Position numbers and translations under genes: made by a program
Shown here: positions 34,325-45,033 of the stretch, in pieces
Numbering within the stretch: position 1 is the stretch's first letter
How the letters are laid out: each line of letters opens with the position of its first letter
Notes under the pieces: generated by a model
Databases searched by the model: none
What the model was told of the DNA's origin: nothing
The model's input: the letters and a program-made list of their open reading frames with translations, nothing else
Assembly (NCBI RefSeq): GCF_000285515.1
Contig: NZ_HE610961.1
Coordinates: forward strand, 326,099 to 390,098
From: Paenibacillus senegalensis JC66
Lineage (GTDB): Bacteria > Bacillota > Bacilli > Paenibacillales > NBRC-103111
Direction: 5' to 3'
Length of the DNA stretch: 64,000 nt

Positions 34325-34906
34325 TTAAACTCTTAGCGAGCCTCGGAAACCTCTTGCTGCATAATACGATTCTGCTCCGTTGTGGTACACAAAAACAGTA
34401 TCATACCGGCGGTCACAAAAGATAGCCCCGCCGAGTTTTCTAATCCTATCGGGTGTTTGGACCCAGCTTGATGTTTTCGTATCGAAGCTTCCAAGCTTTT
34501 GCAGATCCCGGTACTGCTCTTCCGTTAAAAGCTCAATCCCCATATCCGCTGCCATATCAACAGCATTGTTTTTCGGTTTATGTTCTTTCCTTGATTCCAA
34601 CGCTTCACGGTCGTAACAAATACTTCTGCGGCCTTTAGGGCTCTCAGCCGAACAATCATAGAAAATGTATTCACCCGTTTGCTTATCATGACCGACAACA
34701 TCAGGTTCGCCGCCGCTGACCTCCATTTCATTAAGTGACCACAGTTTTTCAGGGCTAGCTTCAAGCTTTGCCTGTACATCAGCCCACTCCATATCTTCAT
34801 GACGGTTCATGTTTTTTTCGAAACGGGCTTTCAATGTTTTGAGCAATGCTTCCCGTTGTTCTGGCGACAACTCCGCTTTATTGCTGATTTCACTACTTTT
34901 TGTCAT
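34325..34906 (-). CDS. DUF4256 family protein
   Basis: A 193-residue soluble protein of a conserved family of unknown function. Recognisable segments are LLKTLKARFEKNMNRHEDMEW, split here as family start, then MEVSGGEPDVVG, YIFYDCSAESPKGRRSICYD and the C-terminal GAIFCDRRYDTVFVYHNGAESYYAARGFRG. The start is ATG 34906, preceded by AGGGAGG; the longer frame to 34975 has no site. It is cytosolic and single. No function is known. Confidence 0.88.
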   Translation of the reverse strand: MTKSSEISNKAELSPEQREALLKTLKARFEKNMNRHEDMEWADVQAKLEASPEKLWSLNEMEVSGGEPDVVGHDKQTGEYIFYDCSAESPKGRRSICYDREALESRKEHKPKNNAVDMAADMGIELLTEEQYRDLQKLGSFDTKTSSWVQTPDRIRKLGGAIFCDRRYDTVFVYHNGAESYYAARGFRGSLRV

Positions 34907-35206
34907 GTTCGTTCCTCCCTTGCTTCCCAAAATGGCCGCCCTCCTAAGGGCTTGCAGCTTGATAAGAGCGCTCATTTTTTAAGATAAATTGATTTTACAT
35001 CTAATTAGTATTTCATTAGTTTAGCCCCAATTATAACCATTTCCATGAATTTCAGACTTTGTTCGTTCGCACCTAAAGAATCGATCACTATTGGTATAGA
35101 GGCGAATCCTATCCAAAACCAGAGCAAAGGACTAGCCTAAGGATAAGAATACACGGAAATCATCATGCGGTAAATGAGTTGCGCCGATCGATTTAGAAAA
35201 AAGGCA
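34907..35206. other. gap upstream of the DUF4256 gene
   Basis: These 300 bases hold no supported gene. They separate the DUF4256 promoter side from the displaced groEL terminator. Confidence 0.4.
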
Positions 35207-35231
35207 GGAAAAAAGACCCCTTTCGGGGTCT
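35207..35231 (-). terminator. terminator probably belonging to groEL, displaced by the island
   Basis: On the minus strand GACCCC-GAAA-GGGGTC is followed by T6. It is oriented like groEL and lies about 40 bases beyond the duplicated groEL tail. Without the 2.3-kb insertion it would follow groEL directly. Confidence 0.85.
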
Positions 35232-35267
35232 CAAATCCTTGATATATAAAGTTTCTTAGGTGGATGA

Positions 35268-35285
35268 TTACATCATGCCGCCCAT
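35268..35285 (-). repeat. att-like direct repeat, distal copy (duplicate of groEL 3' end)
   Basis: The 18 bases are identical to 37572-37589, which encode the last residues and stop of GroEL. They mark the far boundary of the integrated segment. Confidence 0.8.
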
Positions 35286-35391
35286 GAGACAATTTCGATT
35301 TTATATATGAGTCTTTTTACTGCGATTTTGTTCGTTTTTTTTGAAATAACAGTTCGATAAATCCATGTGAGTATGATCTGTGAGTAGAGTA

Positions 35392-35410
35392 TGCGGGCAA
35401 AATGTGGGCA
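35392..35410 (+). repeat. arm-type-like repeat inside the island, distal copy
   Basis: TGCGGGCAAAATGTGGGCA matches 18 of 19 bases with TGTGGGCAAAATGTGGGCA at 37500-37518. Each is itself a tandem TGTGGGCA pair. The location just inside each att-like repeat suggests recombinase arm sites, by inference. Confidence 0.6.
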
Positions 35411-35592
35411 CGTTGTGGCACTAACATTAACCCCAATTGTACATGAAAGGCACAAGATAATGACTCGTTCAGTGTGCCGTGGCCGTATCCATTCATTCCA
35501 TAATCGGGTATAATTGTTTATAAGTAAAGATCGAAGAAGATCGCGGGAAGCGAACCGATTTAACAAATATTTTGATAAAGGAGTGGTTCTCC

Positions 35593-35826
35593 ATGTCAAT
35601 GGTACGCAAACTCCATCCTCATATAGCAAAAGACTTAAGGAAGTTTTTATCTGAAAACAATATTTCCACAAAGAAGCTGGTCATCGACCTCGAATCAGAA
35701 ACCATTGAGGAATTTGATGATTACTCCGTCGACGACATTTTAAGTGTGGCTGGAATTCTGAAGCCCGGGGAAGCACAAGAATTATTAGACCACATTCAGG
35801 AGTCACGGGAGGGTTGGGGAAAGTGA
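35593..35826 (+). CDS. antitoxin-like partner of the PIN-domain toxin
   Basis: A 77-residue acidic protein (MVRKLHPHIAKDLRKFL at the start, then acidic IDLESETIEEFDDYSVDDIL). It starts at ATG 35593 after AAAGGAG and overlaps the toxin start by 4 bases (GTGA). Size, charge and coupling fit a VapB-type antitoxin, although no DNA-binding fold was recognised with certainty. Confidence 0.7.
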   Translation: MSMVRKLHPHIAKDLRKFLSENNISTKKLVIDLESETIEEFDDYSVDDILSVAGILKPGEAQELLDHIQESREGWGK

Positions 35827-36227
35827 GCCGCAACCACTCCGGATATTTATTCGACTCGAACATCGTCATCGCCATTCTGGACAACGATCATGCCGCCGTT
35901 AACTTAGTACGACAAGCCCAAGAAGAAAAACGGCGAATATTCTTTTCGACGATTACGGAATGTGAAGTACTGAGCGGTGTCAAACACAATCAGTTCATAA
36001 TCGCAGAAAAGCTTTTCTCCCCTAGGCATATGATACATGTCGATTCCGCTGTCTCAAGAAAAGCAGCTTCCATGCAAAGCGAGCAAAGAAGCAAGGGACG
36101 GAAAATAAAAACTCCTGATGCGCTCATTATTGCAACTGCCTTTACAGCTAATTTGGTGCTGGTTTCCCGGGATTCAGACATGAACTTTGTTATGAATGAG
36201 TATGGAATGACTTTGTTGAAAATATAG
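35823..36227 (+). CDS. VapC-like PIN-domain ribonuclease toxin
   Basis: The 134-residue PIN domain keeps four acidic residues: D in GYLFDSNIVIAILD, E in STITECEVLSGV, D in KTPDALIIATA and D in LVSRDSDMNF. These bind Mg for RNA cleavage. The GTG start at 35823 overlaps the antitoxin stop. Its target RNA is unknown. As the only intact module of the island it may have kept the segment in place. Confidence 0.85.
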   Translation: MSRNHSGYLFDSNIVIAILDNDHAAVNLVRQAQEEKRRIFFSTITECEVLSGVKHNQFIIAEKLFSPRHMIHVDSAVSRKAASMQSEQRSKGRKIKTPDALIIATAFTANLVLVSRDSDMNFVMNEYGMTLLKI

Positions 36228-36262
36228 GGCTACTGTGCTGAAAACCGACCAAGGATAAACTG

Positions 36263-36307
36263 AAGTTAATGCGTTTTCCAGAGTAAGTACGGAAAACGCA
36301 TTAACTT
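36263..36307. terminator. bidirectional hairpin after the toxin-antitoxin pair
   Basis: A perfect 17-bp stem AAGTTAATGCGTTTTCC / GGAAAACGCATTAACTT with an 11-base loop lies between the toxin stop and the convergent ORF. Poly-T is weak on both sides, so it may be a terminator or a regulatory stem. Confidence 0.65.
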
Positions 36308-36378
36308 TATCCCGAATATCCGAGTTTGATGATGCTGATTCAGAATCAATACATCATGGTTGTGTCTATGTGATACAT

Positions 36379-36769
36379 TCAACGTATCTTCATCAATTTC
36401 ACAAACAACTCTTCGGCATTCTGTCTGAATAAACTATGTGAGGGAATGCAATCAGACCCATTCTGATATCGATTACTTGAAGAATTAATCATGGCTGACT
36501 TAAGTGGGATGCTTCTAGGCGTTATAGTTTCCCTAGCAAAACTAGACCATACAAGATCATAATATTCAATTGGTAGAGTCTTGACGTCGCCCTTTCTTAC
36601 AAATTGCTCGTATTCCTCTTGAAACCTCTCATCAAATGCAATTTTTAATGATATACCGCTTTCCTGGATACGTTCGCTATTATCGTTGACTTCAAAAATT
36701 GCTACATTACTACCGCTTAAATAGATTTCAATTAATATATAATTGAATTTTAACTTTTTTGATTTTCAC
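36379..36769 (-). pseudogene. decayed hypothetical island gene, 1-base frameshift
   Basis: A GTG start at 36769 after GGAGG gives VKIKKVKIQLYIN before a stop. One base out of phase, the frame is open from about 36735 to TGA 36379 (IEIYLSGSNVAIFEVND and on, ending VKLMKIR). An extra A in ATTAATTG would explain the break. The combined protein would have about 130 residues. It lacks a start after the break. No family was recognised. The open length and good ribosome site argue it was once a gene. Confidence 0.6.
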
Positions 36770-37119
36770 CTAAAGTTCCCTCCCTTTAATCGTTCCGATG
36801 ATTGAGAGCAAGTTCTCCGGCGGAATGAACCTTCCGCTTCCGTCTCCAAAAAGGAACGTAGGGAACAATCCCCCTGCGCTCCTTCACGGGAATTGAGAGC
36901 GGCTCAGATCAAAGCTAAAATGAACGCTGCGCGTTCTTGACATGCTTAATCTGAGGGAGGGCTCCAGCTTCCAGACAAGTGCTCATGCTAACAACAAGGC
37001 TAGCTCAGTGATTACATCATTTTCCACATGTAAATATTCGCCAGAATAAGACACGTATCCTTCGTTAGTAGCAGTAACATGAACCTACCACAACTACATT
37101 AAAAGACAAGCGAAAAATA
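36770..37119. other. gap inside the island
   Basis: No supported ORF is present in these 350 bases. An integrase gene would be expected in an element of this type, but none, nor an obvious remnant, was found. Confidence 0.45.
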
Positions 37120-37151
37120 AAGAACTCAAGCAGCATTCGCGCTTGAGTTCT
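37120..37151 (-). terminator. terminator of the island ORF at 37197-37454
   Basis: AGAACTCAAG / CTTGAGTTCT pair around an 11-base loop. On the minus strand T3-A-T5 follows. It lies 46 bases after the stop at 37197. Confidence 0.75.
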
Positions 37152-37196
37152 AACAGTAAGGGGGGTTTTTGCAGGTAATGACTCAGTAATGATTTA

Positions 37197-37454
37197 TCAA
37201 CCAGAAAACACTTCTATAAATAAGTCTCTAAATGGCTCATCAAGTGTGGCACACACAAGTTTACTCCAGGTACTGATTTCAATCGCTTCGCTATCAACAC
37301 ACCAGACTTTATAGTGCTCATCACCATATCTATCTATAGGAACTTCGGTATCCGTTACAGCATCCCTGAACTTTTCATTAAAAACAGAAGTAGAATACTG
37401 ATTCACAGAAAAATCAATATGATTCTCACGTCTGCGCGATCTAATAAAAAACAC
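37197..37454 (-). CDS. hypothetical small protein, probably 5'-truncated
   Basis: The 85-residue frame (body STSVFNEKFRDAVTDTEVPI, then YKVWCVDSEAIEISTWSKLV) is followed by a good terminator. Its only start (GTG 37454) lies within another terminator hairpin and has no ribosome site, so the natural 5' end seems lost. No family was recognised; size and acidity recall immunity-type proteins, which is a guess. Confidence 0.45.
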   Translation of the reverse strand: MFFIRSRRRENHIDFSVNQYSTSVFNEKFRDAVTDTEVPIDRYGDEHYKVWCVDSEAIEISTWSKLVCATLDEPFRDLFIEVFSG

Positions 37455-37487
37455 CTTAGAGCAATGTGCATCACTCTAAGGTGTCTT
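37447..37487 (-). terminator. terminator near the groEL-proximal island boundary
   Basis: ACACCTTAGAG / CTCTAAGGTGT pair, and on the minus strand T6 follows directly. It may have ended a lost integrase gene and now can end groEL transcription. Confidence 0.8.
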
Positions 37488-37499
37488 CATTTTACACAA

Positions 37500-37518
37500 T
37501 GTGGGCAAAATGTGGGCA
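37500..37518 (+). repeat. arm-type-like repeat inside the island, groEL-proximal copy
   Basis: TGTGGGCAAAATGTGGGCA, a tandem pair of TGTGGGCA. It repeats, with one mismatch and in the same orientation, at 35392-35410 near the other end. Confidence 0.6.
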
Positions 37519-37571
37519 ATCCGGGTTTCTCCGAGGAGGAACCCTTGCCCCACAAGGGCTCATGCCCTTGT

Positions 37572-39212
<1,641 letters not shown>

Positions 39213-39319
39213 CTATATTCTATTGAGATGTATGGTGATCGTTCAACCGGCTACACACATGCCAAAATATCGCCGCAGTGACCCACCGGCTTGCTTAAGT
39301 ATTTATTCGGTCAAGCTTA

Positions 39320-39601
39320 TTAAGCTAAAATAGCGAGAACATCGCTTTCACGCATGATCAGCAGCTCGCGGCCATCGTATTTAACTTCTGTGCCGGCGTA
39401 CTTGGAGAAGATAACACGATCTCCCTCTTTCACTTCCAGAGGAATGCGCTCTCCGTCTTTAACTGCTCCGCTGCCTACTGCAACAACTTTACCTTCCTGC
39501 GGCTTTTCCTTAGCCGTATCCGGTAACACGATTCCACTTGCAGTAGTTTCTTCCTTAGCAATGGCTTCAATAATTACGCGATCGCCTAACGGTTTGATCA
39601 T
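39320..39601 (-). CDS. groES: co-chaperonin GroES
   Basis: The 93-residue GroES has the usual start [17 protein letters not shown], the mobile loop [20 protein letters not shown] and the ending [13 protein letters not shown]-type strand. It caps the GroEL cavity as a heptamer. Start ATG 39601 follows AAAGGAGG. It is first in the groESL operon with about 120 bases to groEL. Confidence 0.99.
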   Translation of the reverse strand: MIKPLGDRVIIEAIAKEETTASGIVLPDTAKEKPQEGKVVAVGSGAVKDGERIPLEVKEGDRVIFSKYAGTEVKYDGRELLIMRESDVLAILA

Positions 39602-39655
39602 GGAAAAATAGCCTCCTTTTAAATTTTGCTTCGTTGGCTTTGGTTAAGCCCTTTA

Positions 39656-39682
39656 TTAGCACTCGTTGAACTCAAGTGCTAA
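39656..39682 (-). promoter_or_regulatory. CIRCE operator (HrcA binding site)
   Basis: TTAGCACTC-N9-AAGTGCTAA, one base from the consensus inverted repeat TTAGCACTC-N9-GAGTGCTAA. It lies just after the predicted transcription start of groES, the usual HrcA repression site. Confidence 0.95.
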
Positions 39683-39693
39683 TAACACTATTT

Positions 39694-39721
39694 ATCATAA
39701 TCATTTTTTTTTGATTTGCAA
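39694..39721 (-). promoter_or_regulatory. sigma-A promoter of groES-groEL
   Basis: On the minus strand, TTGCAA (39721-39716), a 16-base A-rich spacer and TATGAT (39699-39694). Transcription would start near 39687, right at the CIRCE operator. Confidence 0.75.
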
Positions 39722-39861
39722 GTGGTTTGGGCTATTTTTCACAATTTTTTATGGAAGCTAATATGAACAGAACCATGCCAGGCGCGCATGATGTAATGTA
39801 CGTCTGGCATGGTTCTGTTTGCAGGTCATTTGAAACCCGTCTGCAGGCATTCTCTTATCTG

Positions 39862-40233
39862 TTAATTGTCTGCTTCGCGGGAGAGAATTTCCCCAAGATG
39901 TCCACCAACTACAATCTTGTAGCCTTTATTATAGTGCAATTCTAACTGTTTCCCGCTCTCAAATCGGGCCAAATCCTCCCTGGGAATGCCAATTTCCAGC
40001 ATCAAAGCCTTGACCGGCTCCATACCCTGGTTAACCTTCATCTTCATCTGGACAAAAGCGTGGGTGTCATTGCCGCCAATTTGTTCAATTGCCTCCACCG
40101 TAGCCTGCGCCTTAGCCCCCTTTTTCAAGAGGTTTTTGTGGATTCGGCTTCTCTTCGACTCAATCATGTAGATCCCGAACAGTACAATAAAAATAATGAT
40201 CAAAGCAACTAGAACCGTGTAGAAAAGCTCCAT
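39862..40233 (-). CDS. hypothetical membrane-anchored protein
   Basis: A 123-residue protein with an N-terminal transmembrane helix (FYTVLVALIIIFIVLFGIYMI) and a basic stretch, then a small beta-rich soluble domain (AKAQATVEAIEQIGG, FVQMKMKV and LELHYNKGYKIVVGG). Start ATG 40233 follows GGGGGTC. The layout resembles small DUF3592-like or related membrane proteins, but no certain family was recognised. It is transcribed alone toward groES. Confidence 0.7.
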   Translation of the reverse strand: MELFYTVLVALIIIFIVLFGIYMIESKRSRIHKNLLKKGAKAQATVEAIEQIGGNDTHAFVQMKMKVNQGMEPVKALMLEIGIPREDLARFESGKQLELHYNKGYKIVVGGHLGEILSREADN

Positions 40234-40384
40234 AAAAGACCCCCAATTAACTTATTTCCAATCCTTATACCTTCATCATCTCCTAAAATTCGGCTTAATC
40301 GCCCGGCATTGACCCCAGGCACTAGCGTCCGTCCGTGGCCCCGGGCATTGATGCCTGGCCTTGACCTCAGGATTCGCTCCCGGC

Positions 40385-40476
40385 ATCGGTGTCCGGCCTT
40401 GTCGCTCAGCCTTGACTCCCAGCTTTGATGCTCGACCTTGTCACCCAGCCTTGACTCCCAGCTTTGGTGCTCGACA
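40385..40476. repeat. 39-bp tandem repeat, two full units
   Basis: Units of the form CGRCCTTGTC...CAGCCTTGACTCCCAGCTTTGRTGCT are repeated at 39 bp with few differences, with a partial third unit. Similar core words extend leftward in degraded form. Confidence 0.75.
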
Positions 40477-41121
40477 GCTCTTTCTGGTATTAAGCGAGCT
40501 TAAGCCTTTTACTTACCCCCTGTGGCTCATCCGACCTATATATTTTATTACTTTCATGAAGTACTTAAGTAAAGTATGGAAGACTTCTACCCTTACGTCA
40601 AGAGGGGAGTAGACCTAAAATAGTGTACATTTCTAGAAAGATGTCGGATAAGCTGACATGAAAAGGTTTTCATTGATCCATCGAAAAAATTTCAAATTTC
40701 GGCTTTTTAACTTTTTAAGAAATCTGGTCGCAGCTTTCGCGAGTAACTTAATACGGGCACCTAGTTTTGAATTTTCATAGGGAAACTTTCCTCAGTAACA
40801 TGGCTTCGTACTTCCGTAAGGAAACCTTCTTCGGAAACACAAACTGGAAAAAGTGGTCCGCAGCTGAGAGACATAAAGTTTTCGCGTCTTCTCTGCAGGC
40901 GTAGTCAGTTGCAAGCGGAAAAACAACGGTCAAGAATATTACCTACTAATAAATCTACTGCTATGCCTAAAAATTGATGCTTCGTGAATTAAAGGGACGT
41001 TCGTTTCCTCTATCTATTGGTCTAGAGTGTCTGTTCGCGCCGTTTATAAGTGACAGATGATATGCGGATTTGATTTCGATCACTTAAGTTCCGCCTTTAC
41101 AGTTGTACAGCGAGCAGTGAG

Positions 41122-41325
41122 GTCGTTTGCAGCCTGCTTTGAATTGTAACGCTCGTAGTGGTCCTTATTTGAACAAAATCAGGGGTCTGTAAATTCTAAC
41201 GCTCGCGTTCGTCCCTATTTGCTCAAATCGCTGTTTTCCGGGCTTTTTGTCACACATAAGAGCGAGGACGAGCGTTAAAAATAAAATCTGCTTTTGAGGC
41301 TAAATAAGAACAATGGCGAGCGTTA
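41122..41325 (+). repeat. dispersed palindromic intergenic element, copy 2
   Basis: The fullest copy: GTCGTTTGCAGC block, unit TAACGCTCGTAGTGGTCCTT, unit TAACGCTCGCGTTCGTCCCT, a central CCGGGCTTTTTGTCAC segment, then two inverted units ending CGAGCGTTA at 41277 and 41325. Outer and inner units can pair to form a long cruciform or RNA hairpin. Confidence 0.85.
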
Positions 41326-41589
41326 GCGTAGAACATCGCCTGGGAATTCTCGCAGGAACACTTGCCCGAGGCTCTTGCATCCACCCCATTGAATTTTTCG
41401 CTGGCGTCTCGCAGCACATCCTGCCGGGTCCTCGCATGTGTCTCGCAACGTTCCACTAGATTCCTGCTGAGCGAAGATGGCAATGCACAATATAATGTAC
41501 GGTCTTCTCACTAGCGATACAGCGCAATGGATAACAGAACCACCTTGCTCAGATTCCCCTCACCGTGCGGACGTACTAGGACAGTCTTG

Positions 41590-41770
41590 TCCGACGCCAT
41601 GGCGAAATGTATGCGATTTTTCGCATAGATTTCCACCAGGAGCACCGGGGAAGACGAAATGTATCCAATTTTCCGCATACATTTCGTGATTCACCCCGGT
41701 ACCCGCTCATTCTATCCGGTTTTCCGCATACATTTTGCGGTTTCCCCCAGCACCCGCTCCTTCTATGCGA
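41590..41770. repeat. degenerate tandem repeat with TTTTCCGCATACATTT core
   Basis: Three to four related segments share a (G)TATGCGATTTTTCGCATA or TTTTCCGCATACATTT core, separated by CACC/CCCGG-rich spacers. Each core is partly palindromic (ATGCG...CGCAT). Confidence 0.6.
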
Positions 41771-41842
41771 ATGATTGCATATCAAAGCCACAGGAGCCTG
41801 GCCGAAAAGCAGCTTTTTAGTGCGACACCTGCCGTAAAAAGG

Positions 41843-41884
41843 AAACACCCAAGAATGCCGTAAAACATTCTTGGGTGTTTTATT
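41843..41884 (+). terminator. intrinsic terminator-like hairpin
   Basis: AAACACCCAAGAATG / CATTCTTGGGTGTTT with an 8-base loop, followed by TATTTT. No plus-strand gene ends here; it may belong to a lost gene or an uncalled RNA. Confidence 0.7.
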
Positions 41885-42213
41885 TTGACCTCTTGATTGG
41901 GAAGAGGACTTATTAAGACGGCCCCTTGGTTATTTAGGCATTTCGCCTAATTCGCATTCATACCCCAGCGGTAAGCAGATAATTGTGAGGTTAATCCAGC
42001 GTGGGTGACACATAAGCCGGTCCGGGTACGCTCAACGGTTTCAGAGATCCAGCCGTCCTCTCCTGGTCCTGAGACTCGGATGCCTCTCCTGTCTCCGAGA
42101 TCCGGGTGCCTCAGCCGATTCCAGAGGCTAAGACATGCGGGGAACCGGGCGATCGGAACTGCGCAGGGAACTGGACGATCAACACCGGGCGATCGACACC
42201 GGACGATCTTAAG

Positions 42214-42969
42214 CTATTTTGCGCCATATTCCGCCTCCCACTCCGCATCCTTCTGCAATTGTTTGCGATGGATGACACCAGAGAGGAGCACGCTTAATTC
42301 ATATAACAAAATAAGCGGAGCGGCTACAAGCAAGTCCGAAATGAGATCGGGCGGTGTAATGACGGTCCCTATAATGACCAGAACCAGGTAAGCTATTCTG
42401 CGCATTTTCCGCAATCTTTTCGGGTTTAGAATTCGCAGCTTAGTTAAGAACATAACAACGATCGGCATTTCAAACAACAGCGAAATCGGAAATACAATGT
42501 TAAACATAAAGCTGAAGTATTGAATAGCCCCGTAGGTCTCCACCAGGTCCAGCTTCATGTTCACGTTCTGGGTAAAATGAAATGCCATCCGGAACACTAC
42601 AAAATAAGCAAAACAAACTCCCAGCAGAATCATAAGAACGCTGAAAGGGATATACTTAAGTGTAGCCTTCTGCTCCTCTTCTCTTAACCCGGGCTTCACG
42701 AACGCCCACACCTGGTACAGAGTAAAAGGCAACGTGACGATTAGCGCCAAAATTAAAGCGAATTGCATATACAACCTAATTCCGTCCCACAAAGAGAAAG
42801 CATGCCAACTCATATTGCTGGCAGGCTCCACAGATCGAAAGTACTCTATCAGGTATATAGATGCAACCAAACCGCCAATCATTGCGATGACCAGGACGGC
42901 GATTATCCAGATCAGCCGTCTGCGCAGCTCCGTCAAATGGTCGACCAGCGTCATCGAATCTTCCTGCAT
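42214..42969 (-). CDS. tatC: Sec-independent protein translocase TatC
   Basis: A 251-residue, six-helix TatC. The N-terminal LVDHLTELRRRLIW motif, FVKPGLREEEQK loop and late GTVITPPDLISDLLVAAPLILLYELSVL segment are diagnostic. It recognises twin-arginine signal peptides of folded proteins. It follows tatA by 55 bases, forming a minimal TatAC system as common in Bacillales. Confidence 0.97.
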   Translation of the reverse strand: MQEDSMTLVDHLTELRRRLIWIIAVLVIAMIGGLVASIYLIEYFRSVEPASNMSWHAFSLWDGIRLYMQFALILALIVTLPFTLYQVWAFVKPGLREEEQKATLKYIPFSVLMILLGVCFAYFVVFRMAFHFTQNVNMKLDLVETYGAIQYFSFMFNIVFPISLLFEMPIVVMFLTKLRILNPKRLRKMRRIAYLVLVIIGTVITPPDLISDLLVAAPLILLYELSVLLSGVIHRKQLQKDAEWEAEYGAK

Positions 42970-43024
42970 AACTTCACCAACCGATCCTACTCTGTTAATC
43001 CTTTAAAAGCTAATAAAGTTGGTT

Positions 43025-43279
43025 TTACTCAGGCAAACGTTTGGCGTCACGCGGCGCATTGTAGCTGCCTTCAGATTGGGACAAGCGTTCCACGTCATCA
43101 CGCACTTCTTTGCGCTTGGGCTGTTCCTCCTCGTCCCCCATAATATCCTTCGCTCCGTTCTTAAATTCTCGCAGCGTTTTACCAAAAGCCCGGCCTAATT
43201 CAGGAAGCTTGCTCGGACCAAACAATAACAACGCAACAAGTATAATCAAAATTACCCCTGTTGTACCAATTCCCGCCAT
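43025..43279 (-). CDS. tatA: twin-arginine translocase subunit TatA
   Basis: A short TatA: N-terminal helix TTGVILIILVALLLFGPSKLPELGRAFGKTL with the FGPSKLPELGR hinge (split for length: FGP, then amphipathic GRAFGKTLREFKNGAKDI), and an acidic tail. ATG 43279 is eight bases after AAGGAGG, better than the ATG two codons upstream. It forms the pore of the Tat system with TatC. Confidence 0.96.
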   Translation of the reverse strand: MAGIGTTGVILIILVALLLFGPSKLPELGRAFGKTLREFKNGAKDIMGDEEEQPKRKEVRDDVERLSQSEGSYNAPRDAKRLPE

Positions 43280-43509
43280 GTTCATTTCCTCCTTAAGATG
43301 TGAGATATACGATTATTCTTAATCGTCTTGCCTTCAGCCCGCTCTGCTAGCCTGGGCTTAAGCTGCCTCGCGTCAAAAAACTTTTCTCTATAACGTAAAC
43401 TCCGCCCGGTTAAGCCGATGTGATTTCACAAGCATCAGGCGTATTTGCAGTATGGTTCTTTTATATTGTACCGCCTAGCGCTTGAGGAATACAACCTTTT
43501 TCCGCGGTT

Positions 43510-43995
43510 CTACTCCTCGCTGCCAGCTGCGATCATCCGCAGCGCAACTGGCAATTGCTCGATAATGGAAGCCAGGCACTCATGAACACCTTTGGGGGTA
43601 CCCGGCAGATTAATGATCAGCGATTTACCGCGTATGCCGCAAACCGAGCGAACCAGCATCATAGCCGGGTTTTTGGACATCGCCTTCCAGCGCATTGCCT
43701 CTACGATTCCAGGCACCGTCCGTTCGATCACTTGGATAGTCGCTTCCGGAGTGACATCTCTCGAGCCCAGCCCGGTACCCCCGGTGGTCAGAATTAAATC
43801 TGCCTGATAATAATCAGTCATTTCGATCAGTGACGCCATAATCTCATTGATCTCATCGGGGACAATCCGGTATTCCACTATGTCACCGTTCATTTCTTCC
43901 TCAACCAATTCACGGATGACTTGAGCACTAGTATCTTCCCTTTCCCCCCGGGATCCTTTGTCACTAGCCGTAAGGATTGCTACCTTCCAGCGCAT
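43510..43995 (-). CDS. mogA: molybdenum cofactor biosynthesis protein (MogA/MoaB family)
   Basis: A 161-residue MoCF-binding domain: VAILTASDKGSRGEREDTSA, the LILTTGGTGLGSRDVTPEAT signature near residue 70, and SLIINLPGTPKGVHECLASI. It adenylylates molybdopterin before metal insertion. Start ATG 43995 follows GGAGG. The family name (MogA or MoaB) cannot be fixed from sequence alone. Its position beside tat genes fits molybdoenzyme export. Confidence 0.93.
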   Translation of the reverse strand: MRWKVAILTASDKGSRGEREDTSAQVIRELVEEEMNGDIVEYRIVPDEINEIMASLIEMTDYYQADLILTTGGTGLGSRDVTPEATIQVIERTVPGIVEAMRWKAMSKNPAMMLVRSVCGIRGKSLIINLPGTPKGVHECLASIIEQLPVALRMIAAGSEE

Positions 43996-44089
43996 GAATG
44001 CTCCTCCAATCCATCCTATACTAATCCGGCTGTCCTGGTATACAAAGCAAGGGCCGGCTGCCGGTCATTCCCCGTCTACAGATAACGGA

Positions 44090-44683
44090 TCATGGAATGG
44101 TTGTGCTTTCGGTGATGATTTTGTCTACCCGGTAGTCATGCTCTTCCATAGGAACTTGCGGAACGATCTGCAAATCAAAAGCCAACGCTAAAGTCAAAGG
44201 CAAGCAGCCATGACTTGCCTGCAAGGTCTGCAGGTAGCGATCATAGTAGCCGCCTCCATAGCCTAATCTGCCGCCCTCATGATCAAACGCCAGGCCGGGA
44301 ACAAGAATACAGCCTATCTGATCCGCTTCACCTAACGGCTGACAGACCGGACCCGGTTCTCGCAGCCCCCATGCCCCTGACGCTTCCAGCTGATCCATTG
44401 ACTTAATCAGATAAAAAGTTAATCGCCGATGGCGGACATCCGTACGCGGTACGGCCAACGGAATCTCTCTGTCCCAGCACCATTTCATGAGCGTGTCAAG
44501 CTTCGGTTCACTGCGAAAAGGGATGTAAGAGAGCACCGCCTGCTTCGGCTCTTGTTCTACTACATCCTTCAATACCTCTATCGCCCTTTCACACATTAGC
44601 TCCGACTTGAGGAGGTGCTGATCAGCGGGCAAAGCTGAACGGCGCTGTTCTGCCATAAGACGCAAACGGCGTTTTTCACTCAT
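44090..44683 (-). CDS. 5-formyltetrahydrofolate cyclo-ligase
   Basis: The family signature GGRLGYGGGYYDRYL lies near residue 137, preceded by ILVPGLAFD. The N-terminal basic KRRLRLMAEQRRSAL region and SYIPFRSEPKLDT strand fit. The enzyme converts 5-formyl-THF to 5,10-methenyl-THF with ATP. Length 197 is normal. The ribosome site is weak. Confidence 0.95.
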   Translation of the reverse strand: MSEKRRLRLMAEQRRSALPADQHLLKSELMCERAIEVLKDVVEQEPKQAVLSYIPFRSEPKLDTLMKWCWDREIPLAVPRTDVRHRRLTFYLIKSMDQLEASGAWGLREPGPVCQPLGEADQIGCILVPGLAFDHEGGRLGYGGGYYDRYLQTLQASHGCLPLTLALAFDLQIVPQVPMEEHDYRVDKIITESTTIP

Positions 44684-45033
44684 TATCTCGCGCAGCCTCT
44701 CTTATACTAGGTTGACTCTAGTCTCATCATTGTAGCACACAGGACAACCACTTGAAAGAATCGTCACAGAAAATCCTTAAACACCTCAACGCGATACCAG
44801 CACATACAGATCTCGGAATCGCTATACATCTCCAATATAAATTCCCCAGATCAGTTCAGCAGCTGCCGGCCCATCCAAGCCTCTCCATTTTAACCCGAGC
44901 CGCCAAAATAAAGTCCCATTTGTAAAAAGATTAACCAGTTCTTAACTCTATAGTTGACCAGACTAGTGCAATTCACCCGGATCAGGTAGACTTAAAGCAG
45001 AAGAATCAACAGGAAATGAGGTAGAAGCTAAAG
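44684..45033. other. divergent gap upstream of the ABC-F gene
   Basis: The 350 bases hold no gene. Promoters of both flanking genes should be here but no clear pair was found. The ABC-F start has GAGGTAG ahead. No leader-peptide attenuator was obvious. Confidence 0.4.

Larger units (their letters stand above)
40234..42213. other. 2-kb gene-free region rich in repeats
   Basis: No ORF here has a credible ribosome site or recognisable product. It contains 39-bp tandem units (about 40385-40476), dispersed element copy 2 (41122-41325), repeats built on TTTTCCGCATACATTT (about 41590-41770), a terminator (41843-41884) and CGATC-rich repeats (42145-42205). Confidence 0.7.

Noticed and set aside
35273-35671. 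132-codon minus-strand frame inside the island
   Set aside because: No domain or ribosome site, and it runs opposite the antitoxin start; considered noise.
37009-37020. Third att site inside the island (TGATTACATCAT)
   Set aside because: Only 12 bases match the distal repeat and the conserved GCCGCCCAT part is missing; likely chance.
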